Source: Lysobacter helvus
Lineage (GTDB): Bacteria; Pseudomonadota; Gammaproteobacteria; Xanthomonadales; Xanthomonadaceae
Direction: 5' to 3'
Length of the DNA: 64,000 bases
Assembly (NCBI RefSeq): GCF_018406645.1
Contig: NZ_AP024546.1
Span: forward strand, 1,178,001-1,242,000
Part shown: piece by piece, positions 38,247-46,658 of the stretch
Layout of the letters: each line of letters starts with the position of its first letter
Position numbering within the stretch: the first letter of the stretch is position 1
The notes under the pieces: generated by a model
The model's input: only the letters and a program-made list of their open reading frames with translations
The model's database searches: none
What the model was told of the DNA's origin: nothing
Made by a program: the position numbers and the translations under genes

Positions 38247-38834
38247 ATGCCCCCGCCGAGCCTGCCATCGCCGACCACGGCCGGCCTCCCGCGCTGGACG
38301 TGGATCGACCACCGCCGCGGCACGCCGGCCGAACCGCTGGTGCGCGCGTGGCTTGCGTCCGAATTGTCGGTGCGCGCCGAAGCGATCCCGCTCGTGCGCG
38401 CTGCGCATGGCCGGCCGCGCCTCGGCGATGCGCTGCGTGCGCTCGACGTGAGCTGGAGCCACAGCGGCGAAGGCTTGCTGGTCGCGCTGGGCGAAGGCGT
38501 GGAAGTGGGCGCGGACCTCGAACGCGCGCGCCCCCGCCCACGCGCACTCGAAGTGGCGGAACGCTTCTTCCATCCGGAGGAATACGCCTGGCTGCGCGCG
38601 TTGCCGGAACCGGATCGCCACGAATCGTTCCTGCGCCTGTGGTGCGCGAAGGAAGCGGTGCTGAAGGCGCACGGGCGCGGGATCGCGTTCGGGCTGGACA
38701 AGTTCGGGCTGGCCGAATCCGACGGCACGCTGGCCGTGCGCGAGGCGCATCCGCACCTCGGCGGCCCGTGGTCGCTGCATGAATGGGCGCCGCGGCCGGG
38801 CTATCGCGCCGCACTCGCCTGGCGCCCCCGATAA
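38247..38834 (+). CDS. 4'-phosphopantetheinyl transferase (Sfp type)
   Basis: A 195-aa enzyme that transfers phosphopantetheine from CoA to carrier proteins. The Mg2+-binding VGADLERARPRP motif and the LRLWCAKEAVLKAHGRG motif (WxxKEAxxK) are conserved, as is the VSWSHSGEGLLVALG region. The compact length fits the Gsp/AcpT-like group. Next to the aryl-polyene AMP-ligase, it most likely activates the pigment ACP. Ends 12 bases before rsmG. Confidence 0.88.
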   Translation: MPPPSLPSPTTAGLPRWTWIDHRRGTPAEPLVRAWLASELSVRAEAIPLVRAAHGRPRLGDALRALDVSWSHSGEGLLVALGEGVEVGADLERARPRPRALEVAERFFHPEEYAWLRALPEPDRHESFLRLWCAKEAVLKAHGRGIAFGLDKFGLAESDGTLAVREAHPHLGGPWSLHEWAPRPGYRAALAWRPR

Positions 38835-38846
38835 CATGCGCGCCGG

Positions 38847-39572
38847 ATGAACACCCCCGACCCCGCCATCGAATCCCTGCGCCCCGAGCTCGAAGCGGGC
38901 CTGCGCGCGCTGCACCTGGATGCCGCGCTCGCCACGCCCCTGCTGGCCTATCTCGCGTTGCTGGTGCGCTGGAACAGCACCTACAACCTCACCGCCGTCC
39001 GCGATCCGCGCGAGATGGTCGCCAAGCACCTGCTCGATTCACTGGCGATGCATCCGCACGTGGCGTCGATCGCGGCCGAGGGCGGCGCGCTGGCCGATCT
39101 CGGCACCGGCGCGGGCCTGCCGGGCATTCCCCTGGCGATCGTCCATCCCGGGTTGCAGGTCGCGCTGGTGGAGAGCAACGGCAAGAAGACGCGCTTCCTG
39201 CGCGAAGCCGTGCGCAAGCTGGGCCTGGCCAACGTGCGGGTCATCGAATCGCGCATCGAACGCGTCGCCGAGCCCGGCCGCTTCGATGCGATCACCGCCC
39301 GCGCCCTGGCCACGCTGCCGCTGATCGTCGAACTCGGGGGCGCGCTGCTGCGCCCGGGCGGCGTGCTGCTGGCCATGAAAGGCGCCTGGCCGGTCGACGA
39401 GATCGCCGCGCTGCCGGCCGGCTGGCAGGTACGCGGCGCCGCGCCGCTCACCGTGCCGGGCCTGGACGCGGAACGGCATCTGATCGTCGTCGAACGTGCA
39501 GGCGACGCGCCGGCCCGCGACCCGTTCCCGGACGACGCACCGGCGGACGCCCCGGCACGCACCGATTCGTGA
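38847..39572 (+). CDS. rsmG: 16S rRNA (guanine(527)-N7)-methyltransferase
   Basis: A 241-aa RsmG/GidB enzyme methylating G527 of 16S rRNA with S-adenosylmethionine. [20 protein letters not shown], the SAM motif [15 protein letters not shown] and [11 protein letters not shown]-like segments ([14 protein letters not shown]) are typical. Followed by parA and parB in the common order. The C-terminal ~25 residues are a D/A/P-rich tail. Confidence 0.95.
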   Translation: MNTPDPAIESLRPELEAGLRALHLDAALATPLLAYLALLVRWNSTYNLTAVRDPREMVAKHLLDSLAMHPHVASIAAEGGALADLGTGAGLPGIPLAIVHPGLQVALVESNGKKTRFLREAVRKLGLANVRVIESRIERVAEPGRFDAITARALATLPLIVELGGALLRPGGVLLAMKGAWPVDEIAALPAGWQVRGAAPLTVPGLDAERHLIVVERAGDAPARDPFPDDAPADAPARTDS

Positions 39573-39621
39573 GCCCCGCGCGGAGCGGGCACGCCGTCCC
39601 GGACAAGCGCTCCGGCTGCGG

Positions 39622-39627
39622 CATAAT
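39622..39627 (+). promoter_or_regulatory. -10 element (CATAAT) before parA
   Basis: CATAAT in the rsmG-parA gap; no matching -35 hexamer at a good distance. Confidence 0.4.
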
Positions 39628-39686
39628 CCCGGTCCGCACGCAGAGATCCCGCAGCCGTGCAGACCACCCCTGGGGAACTTGACGCC

Positions 39687-40508
39687 GTGACGGCCCGCAT
39701 CATCGCTGTTGCCAACCAGAAGGGCGGCGTCGGCAAGACCACCACTTCCGTGAACCTCGCGGCCGCGCTCGCGCGCACGCCCAAGCGCGTGCTGCTCGTC
39801 GACCTGGATCCGCAGGGCAACGCGACGATGGGCAGCGGCGTGGAGAAGCGCGGGCTGCGCGCGTCGACGACGGACGTGCTGCTGGAAGAAATGCACGCGT
39901 CCTCGGCGATCGTGAAAACGCCCGAGGGCTTCGACATACTGCCCGGCAACATCGACCTCACCGCGGCCGAGATCGAGCTGATGGACGAGGAAGGCCGCGA
40001 GCAGCGCCTCAAGCGCGCGCTCGATCCGCTGCGCGGCGACTACGACTTCATCATCATCGACTGCCCGCCCGCGCTGTCGCTGCTCACGCTCAATGCGTTG
40101 ACGGCGGCGGACTCGGTGCTGGTGCCGATGCAGTGCGAGTACTACGCGCTGGAAGGCCTGAGCGCGCTGATCGACACGATCGAAGCGCTGAAGGGCCGCC
40201 TCAACCCGGCGCTGGAAATCGAAGGCGTGCTGCGCACCATGTTCGACGTGCGCAACAACCTGGCCAACGCGGTGTCGGCCGAACTCACCAACCATTTCGG
40301 CGATCGCGTGTTCCGCACCATCGTGCCGCGCAACGTGCGCCTGGCCGAGGCGCCGAGCCACGGCCAGAGCATCGTGGCGTACGACAAGGCCTCGCGCGGC
40401 AGCGTCGCGTACCTGGGCCTGGCGGGCGAAGTGTTGCGCCGCCAGCGCGAACGCGAGCAGCAAGCGGGCAAGCCAGCGCCGCAAGGACAGAAGGAAGTAC
40501 AAGCATGA
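39687..40508 (+). CDS. parA: Chromosome-partitioning ATPase ParA
   Basis: A 273-aa ParA/Soj ATPase that works with ParB on the nucleoid to segregate origins. The deviant Walker A is NQKGGVGKTTTSVN, Walker B VLLVDLDPQGNATM, and later IIIDCPPALSLLTLNAL. GTG 39687 gives the usual N-terminus (TARIIAVANQKGG) with GGGGAA upstream; GTG 39657 would add ten residues. Overlaps parB (ATGA). Confidence 0.95.
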   Translation: MTARIIAVANQKGGVGKTTTSVNLAAALARTPKRVLLVDLDPQGNATMGSGVEKRGLRASTTDVLLEEMHASSAIVKTPEGFDILPGNIDLTAAEIELMDEEGREQRLKRALDPLRGDYDFIIIDCPPALSLLTLNALTAADSVLVPMQCEYYALEGLSALIDTIEALKGRLNPALEIEGVLRTMFDVRNNLANAVSAELTNHFGDRVFRTIVPRNVRLAEAPSHGQSIVAYDKASRGSVAYLGLAGEVLRRQREREQQAGKPAPQGQKEVQA

Positions 40509-41437
40509 CCGTCGCGAAGAAGCGCGGCCTGGGCCGCGGTCTGGAAGCGCTGCTCGGCCCCAAGGCCGCGGCGGAAACCGCACCGCTGGAAGCGCAGCCC
40601 GGCGAACAGCTGCGCCGCCTGCCGGTGACGCAGTTGCAGCCCGGCCGTTACCAGCCGCGCAGCGGGATGGACCAGGCGAAGCTGTCGGAGCTCGCCGAAT
40701 CGATCCGCGCGCAGGGCGTCATCCAGCCCATCGTCGTGCGCGAGATCACCGACGACGACAAGGCCGTCGCCGGCAAGGGCGTGCGCTACGAGATCATCGC
40801 GGGCGAACGCCGCTGGCGCGCTTCGCAGCTCGCGGGCCTGGCGGAAATCCCGGCGGTCGTGCGCGTGGTCGACGACCATGCCGTGATCGCGATGGCGCTG
40901 ATCGAGAACATCCAGCGCGAAGACCTCAACCCGCTGGAAGAAGCCACCGCGCTGCAGCGCCTGATCGACGAATTCGACCTCACGCACGCGCAGGCCGCCG
41001 ATGCGGTGGGCCGTTCGCGCGCCGCGGTGTCCAACCTGCTGCGCCTGCTGGAACTCCCGAACGAAATCCGCGTGCTGGTGGAAACCAAGGCGCTGGAAAT
41101 GGGCCACGCCCGCGCGCTGCTGACGCTCGCGCCGCAGGCCGCCATCGCGCTCGCGCGCCAGGCCGCCGAACACGAGTGGTCGGTGCGCGAAGTCGAACAT
41201 CGCGTGCAGCAGCTCTCGTCCGGCCAGGTCGCCGGCGGCACCGCGCGCAAGGCCAAGCCGGCCAAGGCCAAGCCGCAGGCGGACATCGCCACGCTCGAAC
41301 GCGAGCTGGGCGAAACCCTTGGCACGCGCGTCAACGTCCTGCACGGGCGCGGCGGCAAGGGCCGGCTGGTCATCCACTATTCGGACCTGGAATCGCTGGA
41401 CGGCGTGCTCGAACGCCTGCGCGGCAAGCAGGACTGA
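40505..41437 (+). CDS. parB: Chromosome-partitioning protein ParB
   Basis: A 310-aa ParB/Spo0J protein. The N-terminal KRGLGRGLEALLG binds ParA. The CTPase/parS domain includes LQPGRYQPR and the catalytic-fold box IIAGERRWRAS with ENIQREDLNPLEEA. A helix-turn-helix (THAQAADAVGRSRAAVSNLL) and a C-terminal dimerisation region follow. No parS palindrome was recognised in the window. Confidence 0.96.
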   Translation: MTVAKKRGLGRGLEALLGPKAAAETAPLEAQPGEQLRRLPVTQLQPGRYQPRSGMDQAKLSELAESIRAQGVIQPIVVREITDDDKAVAGKGVRYEIIAGERRWRASQLAGLAEIPAVVRVVDDHAVIAMALIENIQREDLNPLEEATALQRLIDEFDLTHAQAADAVGRSRAAVSNLLRLLELPNEIRVLVETKALEMGHARALLTLAPQAAIALARQAAEHEWSVREVEHRVQQLSSGQVAGGTARKAKPAKAKPQADIATLERELGETLGTRVNVLHGRGGKGRLVIHYSDLESLDGVLERLRGKQD

Positions 41438-41525
41438 CCGGAGCGGCGCCCCGGCGCCGTGATCTTTCCATCGACACCGCTGCGCTAGCCTGCGACCCCT
41501 TTTTCCCAAGGAACGCTGCAACGCC

Positions 41526-42518
41526 ATGACGGCTCCCTACCTCGTGACCGGCGCTGCCGGCTTCATCGGCGCCTATACCTGCCGCGCGTTGCGTGCGCGC
41601 GGGATCGACGTCGTCGGCCTCGACAACTTCAACGATTACTACGATCCGCAGCTCAAGCGCGATCGCGTGGCGGCGCTGTGCCCGGAAGTGGAGATCGCCG
41701 AACTCGACCTCACCGATCGCGACGGGCTCGCGGCGCTGTTCGACAAGCACAGGTTCCAGCGCGTGATCCACCTCGCCGCGCAGGCCGGCGTGCGCTATTC
41801 GCTCGAGAACCCGCACGCCTACGTCGACAGCAATCTCATCGGCTTCGTCAACGTGCTGGAGCTGTGCCGGCATCGCGGGGTCGAACACCTGGTGTACGCG
41901 AGTTCGTCGTCGGTGTACGGCGACTCGGCCGTGCCGCCGTTCTCCGAAGCGCAGCGCATCGATCGCCCGCGCTCGCTGTACGCCGCGACGAAGGCCGCCA
42001 ACGAACTGATGGCCCACACCTACGCGCACCTCTACGGCCTGCGCGCGACGGGCCTGCGCTTCTTCACCGTGTACGGGCCCTGGGGCCGGCCGGACATGGC
42101 GCCTCTGCTGTTCTCGCGCGCGGTGCTCGGCGGCCGGCCGATCCAGGTGTTCAACCACGGCAAGATGCGGCGCGACTTCACCTTCATCGACGACATCGTC
42201 GCCGGCGTGCTCGGCGCGATGGACGCGGCGCCGGCGCCGGCCGGCGCGGACGCGGCCGAAGGCGGCCCGCACCGGGTCTACAACCTCGGCAACCACACGC
42301 CGGTCGAACTCGAGCATTTCATCGCGGTCATCGAAGAAGCCGCTGGCCGTCCGGCCGAAAAGGTCTACAAGCCGATGCAGCCGGGAGACATGGTCGAGAC
42401 CATGGCCGATACTGCGCGCGCCCAGGCGGACTTCGGCTTCGAACCGACCACGCCCATCGAGGCCGGCATGCCGCAAGTGGTGCGGTGGTGCGCAGGCTAT
42501 TTCGGAGACCACGCTTGA
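41526..42518 (+). CDS. NAD-dependent sugar epimerase (UDP-glucuronate 4-epimerase type)
   Basis: A 330-aa extended SDR with GAAGFIGAYTCRAL, GLDNFNDYYDPQLKRDR, ASSSSVYGDS and catalytic SLYAATKAANELM (YxxxK). TVYGPWGRPDMA is typical of UDP-glucuronate/galacturonate epimerases of polysaccharide pathways. First gene of a three-gene overlapping set with a GT2 and a LAB_N protein, suggesting supply of a sugar for a lipid-linked transfer. Confidence 0.88.
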   Translation: MTAPYLVTGAAGFIGAYTCRALRARGIDVVGLDNFNDYYDPQLKRDRVAALCPEVEIAELDLTDRDGLAALFDKHRFQRVIHLAAQAGVRYSLENPHAYVDSNLIGFVNVLELCRHRGVEHLVYASSSSVYGDSAVPPFSEAQRIDRPRSLYAATKAANELMAHTYAHLYGLRATGLRFFTVYGPWGRPDMAPLLFSRAVLGGRPIQVFNHGKMRRDFTFIDDIVAGVLGAMDAAPAPAGADAAEGGPHRVYNLGNHTPVELEHFIAVIEEAAGRPAEKVYKPMQPGDMVETMADTARAQADFGFEPTTPIEAGMPQVVRWCAGYFGDHA

Positions 42519-43240
42519 CCAACGCCCCGCAGCTTTCCGTCGTCGTGCCGGTGTTCAACGAGCAGGACAACGTCGGTCCCTTGCTGCGGGAAGTCGTGGC
42601 CGCGTTGCGCGGCCGCGTGGAATTCGAAGCGGTGTTCGTCGACGACGATTCGAAGGACGGCACGCTGGCGGCCTTGCAGGCGCTGAAGGCCGAGGTGCCC
42701 GAGCTGCGCGTGCTGCACCACGTCCACCAGAGCGGGCAGAGCACGGCGATCCGTTCGGGCGTCAAGGCCGCGCGCGCGCCGTGGGTGGCCACGCTGGATG
42801 GCGACGGGCAGAACGATCCGGCCGACATCCCCAAGCTGCTCGAGGCGCGCACCGCCGCCGAGCCGAAGATCAAGTTGTTCGCGGGCTGGCGCGTCAATCG
42901 CCAGGATTCGGGCAGCAAGCGCTGGGCCTCGAAGTGGGCCAACGCGATCCGCTCGCGCATGCTGCGCGACGACACGCCCGACACCGGCTGCGGCATCAAG
43001 CTGTTCGAGCGCGATGCCTTCCTCGACCTGCCCTACTTCAACCACATGCATCGCTACCTGCCCGCGCTGATGCAGCGCGCGGGATGGCGCACGGTGAGCG
43101 TGCCGGTGAACCACCGCGCCCGTTCGGCCGGCGTGTCGAAGTACAACAACCTCAACCGGGCGCTGGTCGGCATCCGCGACCTGATGGGCGTGGCGTGGCT
43201 GATCACGCGCAGCAAGCGCACCGGCGTGGAGGAGCGTTGA
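42515..43240 (+). CDS. Family 2 glycosyltransferase (polyprenyl-phosphate type)
   Basis: A 241-aa GT2 enzyme like dolichol-phosphate mannosyltransferase/GtrB without C-terminal TM helices. SVVVPVFNEQDNVGPLL, FVDDDSKDGT, TLDGDGQNDPADIP and TGCGIKLFERDAF are characteristic. It probably transfers a sugar to undecaprenyl phosphate. TTG start 42515 overlaps the epimerase stop (TTGA) with GGAG upstream. Confidence 0.87.
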   Translation: MTNAPQLSVVVPVFNEQDNVGPLLREVVAALRGRVEFEAVFVDDDSKDGTLAALQALKAEVPELRVLHHVHQSGQSTAIRSGVKAARAPWVATLDGDGQNDPADIPKLLEARTAAEPKIKLFAGWRVNRQDSGSKRWASKWANAIRSRMLRDDTPDTGCGIKLFERDAFLDLPYFNHMHRYLPALMQRAGWRTVSVPVNHRARSAGVSKYNNLNRALVGIRDLMGVAWLITRSKRTGVEER

Positions 43241-43602
43241 TGCTGCAGGACGCCGTGCCGGTCGCCCAGGACGTGATGAATTCGCCGATCCCGTGGCTCG
43301 CGTGGACCGGCCTGCACATGTCCCCGTGGAAGCTGATCGGCCTGACCGGGGCGCTGATGTTCGGCGGGCGGTGGCTGGTCCAGTTCCTGGCCTCGCGCAA
43401 GTTCGGCAAGCCCGTGATCCCCCGGGCCTTCTGGTACATGAGCCTGGTCGGATCGGTCATGACCTTGGCCTATTTCGTGTTTTCCTCGAAGCAGGACTCG
43501 GTGGGGGTCATCCAGAACCTCTTCCCGGCCTTCACGGCCGCCTACAGCCTGTATCTCGACATCCGGCACCGCGGCTGGCACCGGGACAAGGCTTCCCACT
43601 GA
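43240..43602 (+). CDS. Lipid-A-disaccharide synthase N-terminal domain (LAB_N) small membrane protein
   Basis: A 120-aa protein with about three TM helices: [38 protein letters not shown] and [17 protein letters not shown]. The pattern R(W)LVQF..S...K....P..FW..S..G matches LAB_N. These small proteins resemble the membrane part attached to LpxB in some bacteria and often neighbour GT2 genes; a role in lipid-linked sugar handling is inferred. ATG overlaps the previous stop by one base, with GGAGGAG upstream. Confidence 0.85.
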   Translation: MLQDAVPVAQDVMNSPIPWLAWTGLHMSPWKLIGLTGALMFGGRWLVQFLASRKFGKPVIPRAFWYMSLVGSVMTLAYFVFSSKQDSVGVIQNLFPAFTAAYSLYLDIRHRGWHRDKASH

Positions 43603-43630
43603 TTTTCCCGGGGTTTTTGCCCCTGCCGGG

Positions 43631-43659
43631 TTGTCTGCCCCCCTGCGCGCGGGCATAAT
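43631..43659 (+). promoter_or_regulatory. rpmB promoter
   Basis: TTGTCT (43631-43636), 17-base spacer, CATAAT (43654-43659). Predicts a leader of roughly 125 nt before rpmB, rich in GC inverted repeats. Confidence 0.65.
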
Positions 43660-43792
43660 GCGCGGCTCGCTGCGACTGGCCTGCCCCTTTCCGGGGCCGT
43701 CCGCATGGTCCGGAACCCCGGAATCCATCCCTGCAGCGGGGCCGCCGCACTCCTGGCCAAGGGGTGCACCGCAAACACCATCGAGGTGCGTT

Positions 43793-44029
43793 ATGTCCCG
43801 CGTCTGCCAAGTTTCCGGCAAGCGCGTGCAGACGGGTAACAACGTCTCGCACGCCAACAACAAGACCCGCCGCCGCTTCCTGCCCAACCTGCACGAGCGT
43901 CGTTTCTGGGTCGCCAGCGAAAACCGCTGGATCAAGCTGAAGGTTTCCGCGCACGCGCTGCGCACCATCGACAAGAACGGCATCGACGTCGTTTTGGCCG
44001 AACTCCGCGCCCGCGGCGAAAAGGTCTGA
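43793..44029 (+). CDS. rpmB: 50S ribosomal protein L28
   Basis: A 78-aa basic protein with [20 protein letters not shown] and [16 protein letters not shown], matching proteobacterial L28. GAGG site before ATG 43793. Ten bases before rpmG, in the usual rpmB-rpmG order. Confidence 0.97.
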   Translation: MSRVCQVSGKRVQTGNNVSHANNKTRRRFLPNLHERRFWVASENRWIKLKVSAHALRTIDKNGIDVVLAELRARGEKV

Positions 44030-44039
44030 GGAGAACACC

Positions 44040-44204
44040 ATGGCAAGCAAGCGCGACAAGATCCGCCTGATCTCCTCGGCGAACACCGGCCACTTCTACA
44101 CGACCGACAAGAACAAGAAGAACACGCCGAACAAGATGGAGGTCAAGAAGTACGACCCCGTCGTCCGGAAGCACGTGATCTACAAGGAAGGCAAGATCAA
44201 GTAA
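44040..44204 (+). CDS. rpmG: 50S ribosomal protein L33
   Basis: A 54-aa basic protein, [20 protein letters not shown] to the C-terminal YKEGKIK, matching L33 of the cysteine-free type (the Zn-binding cysteines are absent). GAGGAG lies just before the ATG. Followed directly by a terminator. Confidence 0.97.
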   Translation: MASKRDKIRLISSANTGHFYTTDKNKKNTPNKMEVKKYDPVVRKHVIYKEGKIK

Positions 44205-44235
44205 GCCTTCCTGGCTTGTTGATGCAGCATCAGGG

Positions 44236-44262
44236 AACCCGCCGCAAGGCGGGTTTCTTTTT
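44236..44262 (+). terminator. Intrinsic terminator after rpmG
   Basis: 8-bp stem AACCCGCC/GGCGGGTT (44236-44243 with 44248-44255), GCAA loop, T-rich tail TCTTTTT. Confidence 0.85.
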
Positions 44263-44264
44263 GC

Positions 44265-46235
44265 CTATGCGCCGCGCCGGTTGCGCACCAGCGAGTCCAC
44301 CACCGACGGATCCGCCAGCGTGGACGTATCGCCCAGCTGCTCCGGCGCGTCCTCCGCGATCTTCCGCAGGATGCGCCGCATGATCTTCCCCGAGCGCGTC
44401 TTCGGCAGGCCCGGCGCCCACTGCACGTGGTCGGGCGTGGCGGTCGGTCCGATTTCCTTGCGCACGTGCCCGACCAGTTCGGCGCGCAACGCATCGGTTT
44501 CCGCTTCGCCGGCCAGCAGCGTCACGTACGCGTAGATGCCCTGGCCCTTGATGTCGTGCGGGAACCCGACGACCGCGGCTTCGGCGACCTTCGGATGCGA
44601 CACCAGCGCGCTTTCCACTTCCGCCGTGCCGATGCGATGGCCGCTGACGTTGATGACGTCGTCGACGCGCCCGGTGATCCAGTAGTCGCCATCGGCATCG
44701 CGGTGGCAACCGTCGCCGGTGAAATACATCCCGGGATAGGTGCGGAAATACGTGTCGATGAAACGCGCGTGGTCGCCGTACACGGTGCGCATCTGGCCGG
44801 GCCAGGAATCCAGCAGCACGAGGTTGCCGGTGGCTTCGCCTTCGAGCAGGCGGCCTTCCGCATCGACGAGCGCCGGGCGGATGCCGAAGAAGGGCGTCAT
44901 GGCCGAGCCCGGTTTCTGGTCGATGGCGCCGGGCAGCGGCGTGATCAGCGCGCCGCCGGTTTCGGTCTGCCACCACGTGTCGATGATCGGGCAGCGCGCG
45001 TCGCCGACGACGTCGTGGTACCAGCGCCAGGCTTCCGGGTTGATCGGTTCGCCGACGGTGCCGAGCAGGCGCAACGATCGCCGCGACGTGCCGCGCACCG
45101 GATCGTCGCCTTCGCGCATCAACGCGCGGATCGCGGTAGGTGCGGTGTAGAACAGCGTGACGCCGTGCTTGTCGATCACCTGCCAGAAGCGCGAAACATC
45201 CGGATGGTTGGGCACGCCTTCGAACACCACCGCGGTCGCGCCGTTCGCCAGCGGGCCGTACACGGTGTAGCTGTGGCCGGTCACCCAGCCGACATCGGCC
45301 GTGCACCAGAAGATGTCGTCTTCGCGCAGGTCGAAGATGCACTCGTGCGTGTAGGCGACGTAGGTGAGATAGCCGCCCGTGGTGTGCAGCACGCCTTTCG
45401 GCTTGCCGGTGGAGCCCGACGTGTAAAGGATGAAGAGCGGATCCTCCGCGTTCATCGGCTCCGGTTCGCACGTGTCCGGTTGGCCTTCGACCACCGCTTC
45501 CATCCAGCGATCGCGCGGCATCTGCATGTCGACCGCCGCGCCGGTGTGGCGCACGACGAGCACCGTCTCGACCGAATTCGTGCCGGGCATCGCGAGCGCG
45601 GCATCCACGTTCGCCTTCAGCGGCACGCGCTTGCCGCCGCGCAGGCCTTCGTCGGCGGTGATGACCAGCTTGCTGGTGCAGTCGGCGATGCGGTCGGCGA
45701 TGGAACGCGGGGCGAACCCGCCGAAGATCACCGAATGGATCGCGCCGATGCGCGCGCACGCCAGCATCGCGACGACGGCCTCCGGCACCATCGGCAAATA
45801 GATCGTGATGCGGTCGCCCTTCGCGACGCCGAGGTTGCGCAGCGCATTGGCCAGGCGGCAGACGCGCGCGTGCAGTTCGCGGTACGTGATGCGCTGGACC
45901 GGCGTGTTCGGATCGTCCGGTTCGAACAGCAGCGCCACCTTGTCGCCGCGCATCGGCAGCTGGCGATCGAGGCAATTGACGCTCGCGTTGAGCACGCCGT
46001 CGGCGTACCAGCGGATGTGGAAATCCTCGACGTCGAAGCTGACGTCGCGCACCTGCGTCGGCGGGGTGATCCAGTCGATGCGGTCGGCGACGCGGCGCCA
46101 GAAGCCGTCGGGATCGGCCAGGGATTCGGCGTACAGGCGGTCGTAATCGTCGCGACGCAAGCGGGCCTGCGCGGCGAAGGCCGGCGGCACGGGATAGACG
46201 AGCTTCGCGGTTTCAGTCGGCTCGGTGGCGGCCAT
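44265..46235 (-). CDS. acs: Acetyl-coenzyme A synthetase
   Basis: A 656-aa AMP-forming enzyme making acetyl-CoA from acetate. P-loop [37 protein letters not shown] and the C-terminal catalytic [16 protein letters not shown], whose Lys is the usual acetylation site, are all present. Full length for the family. Monocistronic on the minus strand. Confidence 0.96.
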   Translation of the reverse strand: MAATEPTETAKLVYPVPPAFAAQARLRRDDYDRLYAESLADPDGFWRRVADRIDWITPPTQVRDVSFDVEDFHIRWYADGVLNASVNCLDRQLPMRGDKVALLFEPDDPNTPVQRITYRELHARVCRLANALRNLGVAKGDRITIYLPMVPEAVVAMLACARIGAIHSVIFGGFAPRSIADRIADCTSKLVITADEGLRGGKRVPLKANVDAALAMPGTNSVETVLVVRHTGAAVDMQMPRDRWMEAVVEGQPDTCEPEPMNAEDPLFILYTSGSTGKPKGVLHTTGGYLTYVAYTHECIFDLREDDIFWCTADVGWVTGHSYTVYGPLANGATAVVFEGVPNHPDVSRFWQVIDKHGVTLFYTAPTAIRALMREGDDPVRGTSRRSLRLLGTVGEPINPEAWRWYHDVVGDARCPIIDTWWQTETGGALITPLPGAIDQKPGSAMTPFFGIRPALVDAEGRLLEGEATGNLVLLDSWPGQMRTVYGDHARFIDTYFRTYPGMYFTGDGCHRDADGDYWITGRVDDVINVSGHRIGTAEVESALVSHPKVAEAAVVGFPHDIKGQGIYAYVTLLAGEAETDALRAELVGHVRKEIGPTATPDHVQWAPGLPKTRSGKIMRRILRKIAEDAPEQLGDTSTLADPSVVDSLVRNRRGA

Positions 46236-46277
46236 GCGAACACCCTCGCGACGTGGGGCGCACAGTGTGCCGCAACG

Positions 46278-46658
46278 TCAGCGGGGTGGCGCGGCGAGTT
46301 CCGATGCGCTGAGGCTGCCGTCGTGGTTCGCATCCTGGCGGCGGAACGCATCGGCCAGGCGCAGGCGGTGCTGTTCGCGGGTGATGGGCTTGCCGCGGCC
46401 GCCGGGTTGTTCGGCGGGCGACAGCGTGCCGTCGTGGTCGCGGTCCATCGCGTCGAAGGCGTAGCTCAGCCAGTCCTGGTATTCGACCAGCGAAACGCGG
46501 CCGTCGTGGTCCACGTCCATGCGCGCGAGGTACTCGCTGCTGGCCTGCACCTGCGCGATCGCGGGCATCACCGCGAATGCCAGCATCGCGAACGCCACAA
46601 ACGAAAAACCCGCACGCGAGCGTGCGGGTCTTCGATGTTCCTCGAAGCGGTCGTGCAT
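46278..46658 (-). CDS. Exported EF-hand protein
   Basis: A 126-aa protein with two to three EF-hand calcium loops: DVDHDGRVSLVEYQDW, DRDHDGTLSPAE and DANHDGSLSASE. The N-terminus MHDRFEEHRRPARSRAG followed by FSFVAFAMLAFAVMPAIA looks like a signal peptide with a long basic n-region. ATG 46658 overlaps the desaturase stop (TGATG), suggesting coupling. A terminator-like hairpin lies within the first 20 codons, so a later GTG/ATG start (near 46595-46585) is possible. Confidence 0.7.
   Translation of the reverse strand: MHDRFEEHRRPARSRAGFSFVAFAMLAFAVMPAIAQVQASSEYLARMDVDHDGRVSLVEYQDWLSYAFDAMDRDHDGTLSPAEQPGGRGKPITREQHRLRLADAFRRQDANHDGSLSASELAAPPR
46604..46628 (-). terminator. Terminator-like hairpin after the desaturase gene, inside the EF-hand 5' region
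   Basis: Minus strand CCCGCACG/CGTGCGGG perfect 8-bp stem, 4-base loop, five T following. It lies 30 bases after the desaturase stop and within the longest EF-hand reading frame. Confidence 0.65.

Noticed and set aside
39573-41525. A parS site around parAB
   Set aside because: No sequence close to the TGTTTCACGTGAAACA consensus was seen; it may lie elsewhere near the origin.
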